DNA of 49,401 nt, taken from NCBI GenBank assembly GCA_028383305.1, contig JAOEVD010000017.1:1-49401 (forward strand). The letters run 5' to 3'. Numbering within the stretch: the first letter of the stretch is position 1; every line of letters starts with the position of its first letter. Made by a program: the position numbers and the translations under genes. The DNA is from Candidatus Puniceispirillum sp. (GTDB taxonomy: Bacteria; Pseudomonadota; Alphaproteobacteria; Puniceispirillales; Puniceispirillaceae). Below the pieces are notes generated by a model. It did no database searches and was not told where the DNA came from. It saw only the letters and a list, made by a program, of their open reading frames with translations. This document shows, piece after piece, positions 44,587 through 49,401 of the stretch.

Positions 44587-46938
44587 ATGGCTGATAGTGA
44601 CGACAAGAAACCCATTTTTTCCATTGCGATGATGCAGTTTTTGCAGAATCGGTTAATGGAAATTTTTGGTCTTGGGCTTTTTTTGATATCGGGTTTGTTG
44701 CTGATTGCGCTTATCACCGCTGGTAAAAATGACCCGTCCTTTAATCAGGTTTCAACGGCGCCTGTGGCCAATTGGCTTGGGCCGATTGGCGCCAATATTT
44801 CGGCCGGGCTTTATGCGGCAACTGGGCTTGCGTCATTTTTTCTGGCTTTGGTGCCGTTATTCTGGGGCTTGTCCTATTTCCGGAAACAGCCAGTGCCATG
44901 GATACGATTTCGGATCATTGTTCTGCCATTAAGCCTGTTCTTTCTGGCTGGTAGTCTTTTTGCGCTTGATGGTGGCGGTGCCAGTGATAATGGCGGGGCG
45001 GCAGGCGCGGTGATCATTGGCATGATCATGCGAGTCATGCAGCCGATACCGCCCTTAATGGGACTAGAGACGATTCATTATGTTGGCGGTGCGGCGCTGT
45101 TTTTCGGCTTGTTATCATGGCTATGGGTGGTGGCAATTTCGCCTCGGCAATGGTTAAAACGATCTGATAGAACCAGTAAAATCGGACTTTTGTTCAAAAT
45201 TATTGCTGGCCTTGGCCAAAAGGTTGCAGGTTCGGTCAATAATGCGCAACAGCGGGTTTCGGCAAAACCGCCGCGCAAACCAAAACCATCAAGACAACGC
45301 CAAGAACCGGTGCTTATTGCCGATGCGGCTGGTCATGTGGCAGACCAGAGTGCCGCGGGTGGCAAAGCGCGCTCACCGCGCGCCACCAAAAAGAATGCCA
45401 AGCAGGAAATGTTTGATTTTGGCAATGGTTCGGGATTCCAATTGCCGCCTGCCCGCCTGTTGAATCCACCAGCAAAAACCCAATCAGGCCCGTCAAAATC
45501 GATCCTTGAAGATCATGCACGCCAGCTCGAAAATGTCCTATCGGATTTCAGCGTCAATGGCACGATTGCCGATGTGCGCTATGGGCCGGTTGTCACCCGC
45601 TATGATTTGAACCCTGCACCGGGCACTAAATCGCAACGCGTGATTTCGCTTGCCGATGATATCGCCCGTTCAATGAGCGCCATTTCGGTTCGGGTTGCCG
45701 TTGTGCCCGGCCAGAATGTGATTGGCATCGAATTGCCAAACGAAGACCGGCAGGTTGTTATGCTTCGTGATATTCTTGACCATGATAGCTGGGCCAGTGA
45801 TCGTTCAAGTCTGCCAATGGCGCTTGGCAAGGATATTGCCGGCGTGCCGGTGGTGGTTGATCTCGCCAAATTCCCGCATCTTCTGGTTGCGGGCACCACC
45901 GGTTCCGGAAAATCAGTTGGCATCAATGCGATGATCCTGTCGCTTCTTTACCGGCATACACCCGAAACCTGCCGGATGATTATGATTGATCCGAAAATGC
46001 TGGAACTATCGGTTTATGATGGCATTCCGCATCTTTTGAGTCCGGTTGTGACCGATCCGTCAAAGGCAGTTACTGCATTGAAATGGGCGGTTCGCGAAAT
46101 GGAAAACCGCTATCGCAATATGGCCAAGATGGGTGTTCGTAATATTGGCGGTTATAATGACCGTCTTGCCGAAGCGCGGGCCAAGGGCGAAGTTTTGACA
46201 AGACGCGTTCAAACCGGCTTTGATCCTGAAACCGGCAAACCGATTCATGAAGAAGAAATTCTCGATCTGGCACCGCTTCCATTCATTGTGGTGCTGATTG
46301 ATGAAGTGGCCGATCTGATGCTTGTTGCGGGCAAGGAAATCGAAGGTGCGGTTCAGCGTTTGGCGCAAATGGCGCGGGCGGCGGGAATCCATGTCATCAT
46401 GGCAACCCAGCGCCCGTCAGTCGATGTGATTACCGGCACAATCAAGGCGAATTTTCCAACAAGAATAAGCTTTCAGGTCACGTCACGGATCGACAGCCGC
46501 ACAATTCTTGGCGAACAGGGTGCCGAACAGCTTCTTGGTCGGGGCGATATGCTGTTTATGGAAGGTGGCGGCAGGGTTGTTCGCGTGCATGGCCCGTTTG
46601 TCGATGATGGTGAGGTTGAGGCTGTTGCCAATTTCCTGCGCCAGCAAGGCGAGCCTGAATATGATGACCGCGTTGTTGAAGAGGTTGAAATTGGCGGCGA
46701 TGGTGCTGGTGACGGGGCGGTGCCAAGCAATGGCGGCAGCCTTTATGAACAAGCGGTGGCGTTGGTCGTTCGTGAACAAAAAGCATCAACAAGCTTTGTT
46801 CAGCGGCATTTGAAAATTGGCTATAACCGCGCCGCAACGATCATTGAAGAAATGGAAAGCAACGGCATTATTTCAGCGGCGAATCATGTTGGCAAACGCG
46901 ATGTCCTGCTAACTGATAATGAAAATGGTGGCCTGTAA
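44587..46938 (+). CDS. ftsK: DNA translocase FtsK
   Basis: A septum-anchored motor that pumps DNA during division and activates chromosome-dimer resolution. Residues 1-190 hold about four to five membrane segments. A low-complexity basic linker follows (about 200-300). The motor domain has Walker A GTTGSGKSVG near residue 436 and Walker B VVLIDEVADLM near 570. The C-terminal gamma winged helix (LYEQAVALVVREQKASTSFVQRHLKIGYNRAATIIEEME) is intact. Length 783 is usual for alphaproteobacteria. AAGGA lies six bases before the ATG. The stop overlaps the lolA-like start in TAATG. Confidence 0.95.
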   Translation: MADSDDKKPIFSIAMMQFLQNRLMEIFGLGLFLISGLLLIALITAGKNDPSFNQVSTAPVANWLGPIGANISAGLYAATGLASFFLALVPLFWGLSYFRKQPVPWIRFRIIVLPLSLFFLAGSLFALDGGGASDNGGAAGAVIIGMIMRVMQPIPPLMGLETIHYVGGAALFFGLLSWLWVVAISPRQWLKRSDRTSKIGLLFKIIAGLGQKVAGSVNNAQQRVSAKPPRKPKPSRQRQEPVLIADAAGHVADQSAAGGKARSPRATKKNAKQEMFDFGNGSGFQLPPARLLNPPAKTQSGPSKSILEDHARQLENVLSDFSVNGTIADVRYGPVVTRYDLNPAPGTKSQRVISLADDIARSMSAISVRVAVVPGQNVIGIELPNEDRQVVMLRDILDHDSWASDRSSLPMALGKDIAGVPVVVDLAKFPHLLVAGTTGSGKSVGINAMILSLLYRHTPETCRMIMIDPKMLELSVYDGIPHLLSPVVTDPSKAVTALKWAVREMENRYRNMAKMGVRNIGGYNDRLAEARAKGEVLTRRVQTGFDPETGKPIHEEEILDLAPLPFIVVLIDEVADLMLVAGKEIEGAVQRLAQMARAAGIHVIMATQRPSVDVITGTIKANFPTRISFQVTSRIDSRTILGEQGAEQLLGRGDMLFMEGGGRVVRVHGPFVDDGEVEAVANFLRQQGEPEYDDRVVEEVEIGGDGAGDGAVPSNGGSLYEQAVALVVREQKASTSFVQRHLKIGYNRAATIIEEMESNGIISAANHVGKRDVLLTDNENGGL

Positions 46939-47609
46939 TGCCAATTACCTTAATGCCGAAAACTCTCCCACCATGGATTATGACGCGGATAATGATTAGA
47001 GAGCGAGTCATGGTTTTCGGGTCAAGGGTGATGTTCCTTGTCAGCTTGCCCATCATGCTGGTTTCGATGCCGTCGATGGCCAATGATGATGTGATGCGCG
47101 CCGAAGCGTGGTTTAATAAGATCAGAACGATTTCAGCCGATTTTGTGCAGGTGGCGTCAGATGGCACCACTGCCGAGGGAAAATTGGCATTTCGCCGTCC
47201 GTCACGCATGAAAATCACCTATGGCAAAGGTGATGAATTGCAGTTGATCACCAGCAGTGTCTGGCTTCATGTTGACCGTCCAGATGAACGTCTGCTGACA
47301 AGCTATCCAATTTCTGAAACCCCGCTTTCGCTCATTCTGGCAGATAAAGTCTCTCTTCGGCCTGATGGATATGAAACGCGTGTTTTACCGACGAGTGGGG
47401 GCATTGTGCGGATTCAAATTGGCAAAGATGATGGCGAAGGGGCTGGCCGTTTGACCCTTGCATTTTCTGAAAAGCCATTTCAGTTTCGGCGCTGGATCGT
47501 GCTTGATGCGGCTGGCATTGAAACCAGTGTGACATTACAAAATATCGTTTATGACCAGCCCATTGCCAATGAGGTGTTTCGTCTTCCCGAATATTCTGAC
47601 GGGAATTAA
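46938..47609 (+). CDS. lolA: LolA-like outer-membrane lipoprotein carrier
   Basis: A periplasmic chaperone of about 195 mature residues that carries lipoproteins to the outer membrane. After a signal segment ending VSMPSMAND comes AEAWFNKIRTISADFVQVASDGTTAEGKLAFRRPSRMKITY, the LolA opening, then LILADKVSL and FRRWIVLDAAGIETSVTLQNIVY. The called start is coupled to the ftsK stop (TAATG), but ATGs 54 or 72 bases later would give a more normal signal peptide. The ftsK-lolA-xthA order is common in alphaproteobacteria. Confidence 0.9.
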   Translation: MPITLMPKTLPPWIMTRIMIRERVMVFGSRVMFLVSLPIMLVSMPSMANDDVMRAEAWFNKIRTISADFVQVASDGTTAEGKLAFRRPSRMKITYGKGDELQLITSSVWLHVDRPDERLLTSYPISETPLSLILADKVSLRPDGYETRVLPTSGGIVRIQIGKDDGEGAGRLTLAFSEKPFQFRRWIVLDAAGIETSVTLQNIVYDQPIANEVFRLPEYSDGN

Positions 47610-47691
47610 CCCACCTTTGCCTCCGGCCAACAAAATTTAGCTGGTACTGCGGCGACAGTGATCAAACCGCCCCTTTAAGGAGCCATTCGAA

Positions 47692-47811
47692 ATGAAAATT
47701 GCAACTTGGAATATCAATAGCGTTCGGCTTCGTCTCGAGACGGTGCTGGCATTTTTGCAGCAGGCCGATATTGATGTGTTATGTCTTCAAGAGACGAAGA
47801 CAGACAGTTAA
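47692..47811 (+). pseudogene. xthA: Exonuclease III, first 39 codons, cut by an inserted element
   Basis: The frame MKIATWNINSVRLRLETVLA continues to LCLQETKTDS and a TAA. This is the N-terminus of exodeoxyribonuclease III (about 260 residues), with the metal-site N (WNINS) and E (LQETK) still present. AAGGAG nine bases upstream and the position after lolA show a normal xthA start. The match stops just after QETK, immediately before an integrase gene, so the gene has been split by integration. The rest should lie at the far end of the element. Confidence 0.88.
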
Positions 47812-47846
47812 CTAGCTGATAAACAATGATTCATTATTTTAAAAAT

Positions 47847-47905
47847 GTGGGAATTGTGTGGGAACACTGTGGATTTTAGTTGCATCAGTGGGAACTTTGT
47901 GGGAA
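47847..47905 (+). repeat. Helically phased GTGGGAA repeats, likely integrase arm sites
   Basis: Four exact GTGGGAA copies start at 47847, 47858, 47888 and 47899, with a degenerate GTGGATT at 47869. Spacing is 11 bases within each group, one helical turn. They lie between the xthA break and the integrase start, where arm-type binding sites for a tyrosine integrase or its excision factor are expected. Confidence 0.6.
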
Positions 47906-47914
47906 TTTTCTCAA

Positions 47915-49249
47915 ATGGAGAGAGTTCAACTTACAAAACATTTTGCTGATGAGGTTTATCTCTACAGAATAAAAAAAAATGGCGACGAATTGCCGTTTTG
48001 GTATTTCGCAATCCGTATTCCAAACCAACAGCCCATACGAGACAAATCAACTAAGCAACGTGATTTCGCTTCTGCTTTGACGTTTGCTTCCACACAATAT
48101 CAGAAATTAAAAGAACGAGCGATGATGGGAATAAGCATCGCGGCGACCTCATATTGGCAAGTCTTTAAACAAGCTCAAAAGTATTACGGCGATCGTGTTG
48201 ATGCTGGGTTTCTTGACCCGCTCAGATTTCACAGATTTGAGGCAGTAAATACTCGCGCTGTCAGACCGTATTTTGAAGAAATTGACCGTGATTTTGCAGA
48301 GATCAATTCGCTTGATATTGAAAATTGGATTGTCTGGCGTAAAGCAAAAGGGCAACGCCAACGCGGTTGGCACAACAAATCTAAACTCCCTGAGTTTCAT
48401 CCTGATAGACCAGTTTCAAACGGAACAATAAATATCGAATTGCAGATGATCAGGATGGTTTATGAATATGCCGAAAAAGCAGAATTGATGCTTCCAGCTC
48501 AGCGCCCAACAATCAAAAGTTTAAAACACTCAGTAAAGCAGAACAGACGTTCAGAATTCACTTGGAGCGAGTGGAACAAGATTACCAATTACATCACCAA
48601 CCATTATTTAGATGATATGCCGCCACACATGGCAAAAACTAATCTTGCTCCCATCTACGCATTTTTTCGAAAAAATAATCAATATTTCTGGCAGTTGCTT
48701 TTTATGTCGATGTGTCGAATTGGTGAGCTGAAAACTCTCAAGTGGGGGAATATCGATGACAGAAAAGTCAAAGACCCAAAGACAGGAGAGAGAGTTCAGC
48801 GTCTTATTTTGTCAGTCGATGGCAAGACTGGAAAAAGACAAGTTGTCTGCCAGCCATATGCCGCAAAACTGTTTTCTGATTGGAAACGAACCTGCGAAGA
48901 GTTCAATAGTCCCACAGGAACAAAAGACTTAGTTTTCAAACACCCTGAAAGCACAAACCATGGCAAAGACAAAAAGGGTGAAGTAATTGAGACAACTAAT
49001 GTTGCGTTCAAAGGCGTTTTAGACAAGCTGGGAATTGGAACTGACGCTGATGGAAAACAGAGAACTGTTTATTCAATTCGCCACACAGCAATAAGTCAGG
49101 CATTGCGAAGAAATGTGTCGCTGAATGCGATATCTAAAAATGCTGGTGTATCAATTGAGACGCTCACTAGAGCCTATGATCACACACAAAGTTCAGATTA
49201 CATCATGGAGTTGACTAAACATGACTATACGAGTTTTGATGATAGATAG
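47915..49249 (+). CDS. Tyrosine recombinase / integrase
   Basis: A 444-residue integrase. The N-terminal part has a DNA-binding look (about 1-190), and the catalytic domain follows. The first Arg is in SMCRIGELKTLKWGNID, the Lys region is SVDGKTGKRQVV, the second Arg is in YSIRHTAISQAL, and the nucleophile Tyr is in TRAYDHTQSSDY. The usual GHSS element is replaced by AGVS, losing the typical His. The frame is open to a GTG at 47858, but that would run through the GTGGGAA repeats; the ATG is more likely. It is transcribed away from xthA into the element. Confidence 0.9.
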   Translation: MERVQLTKHFADEVYLYRIKKNGDELPFWYFAIRIPNQQPIRDKSTKQRDFASALTFASTQYQKLKERAMMGISIAATSYWQVFKQAQKYYGDRVDAGFLDPLRFHRFEAVNTRAVRPYFEEIDRDFAEINSLDIENWIVWRKAKGQRQRGWHNKSKLPEFHPDRPVSNGTINIELQMIRMVYEYAEKAELMLPAQRPTIKSLKHSVKQNRRSEFTWSEWNKITNYITNHYLDDMPPHMAKTNLAPIYAFFRKNNQYFWQLLFMSMCRIGELKTLKWGNIDDRKVKDPKTGERVQRLILSVDGKTGKRQVVCQPYAAKLFSDWKRTCEEFNSPTGTKDLVFKHPESTNHGKDKKGEVIETTNVAFKGVLDKLGIGTDADGKQRTVYSIRHTAISQALRRNVSLNAISKNAGVSIETLTRAYDHTQSSDYIMELTKHDYTSFDDR

Positions 49250-49276
49250 TTTAAAGACTGGCTGAGGTAAACAATT

Positions 49277-49401
49277 ATGAGCAAAGCTATCATCTCAACC
49301 CTAATTTTTATCTTTTGGGCATCGTTGGTTGGTGCTCAAGAAATAGAGACCGTTACAGTAACGGGTATTGGCTCAACAAAATCTGAAGCAATAATTGATG
49401 C
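49277..49401 (+). CDS. Secreted protein, N-terminal part (cut by window edge)
   Basis: The first 41 codons of a gene 27 bases after the integrase. GAGG lies nine bases before the ATG. The protein starts MSKAIISTLIFIFWASLVGAQ, a signal peptide, followed by ETVTVTGIGSTKSEAIID. The G-x-G-x-T/S-x-x-x-A-x-x-D/A pattern recalls secreted proteins of the FlgT/LPP20 type, but too little is visible to assign a family. Confidence 0.6.
   Translation, partial: MSKAIISTLIFIFWASLVGAQEIETVTVTGIGSTKSEAIID

Larger units (their letters stand above)
47812..49401. mobile_element. Left end of an integrated element in xthA
   Basis: From the break in xthA to the window edge the DNA carries phased repeats, a tyrosine integrase and the start of a further gene, with higher A+T than the neighbours. 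The left attachment core probably lies within the last xthA codons (about 47790-47811). The element type (phage, island or plasmid-like) and the right end are not visible. Confidence 0.8.

Overview
The window reads as chromosomal DNA of a marine alphaproteobacterium. The evidence is a CcrM-type cell-cycle DNA methyltransferase next to rnhB with paired GANTC sites in its leader, a YbbN-like thioredoxin with a CGPC active site, a FtsK-LolA-xthA gene order, and many TRAP, ABC and DMT transporters. Base composition is intermediate. The style is compatible with the SAR116 / Puniceispirillum group, but that is an inference; no rRNA or other marker gene lies in the window.

Layout. Bases 1-12,000 are housekeeping and sugar-nucleotide genes: the end of rnhB, ccrM, a leftward galU - phosphomannomutase/phosphoglucomutase - malate synthase G group, UDP-glucose dehydrogenase, a small VOC protein and a large fused indolepyruvate:ferredoxin oxidoreductase. 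Bases 12,000-25,850 are a visibly more A+T-rich accessory block. It holds a DMT permease, a GMC (choline-dehydrogenase-like) oxidoreductase, a 3-hydroxyisobutyrate-dehydrogenase-like enzyme, a gamma-glutamyltransferase, a leftward TRAP operon whose last gene is a SABATH-type carboxyl methyltransferase, an ABM-like protein, a VOC protein and a LysE exporter broken by an in-frame stop. Bases 26,000-35,350 hold an exported FKBP-rhodanese fusion, a small lipoprotein, a second DMT permease, a likely phage-primase fragment, a photolyase-family protein with swapped domain order, and a complete branched-chain-amino-acid-type ABC transporter operon (SBP, two ATPases, two permeases). Bases 35,500-47,600 return to core genes: tRNA-Gly(GCC), a WbpE/WbpB-like pair for an amino-sugar nucleotide, a prolyl-tRNA deacylase-like protein, thioredoxin, a LON-domain protein, a Trm112-like protein, DUF971, a UbiH-family hydroxylase, a GmhB-like phosphatase, a DapC-like aminotransferase, FtsK and LolA. 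At the right end the xthA gene stops after 39 codons where an integrase-bearing element begins; that element runs off the window.

How the genes fit together. galU, the hexose-phosphate mutase, ugd, the WbpB/WbpE pair and the GmhB-like phosphatase all feed surface-polysaccharide or LPS precursors. The accessory block looks like an uptake-and-processing unit for small organic acids or gamma-glutamyl compounds. Its central unit, a TakP-like TRAP transporter co-oriented with a plant-style carboxyl methyltransferase, is the most unusual thing in the window. The second strong signal is the element inserted in xthA, with helically phased GTGGGAA repeats beside its integrase gene.
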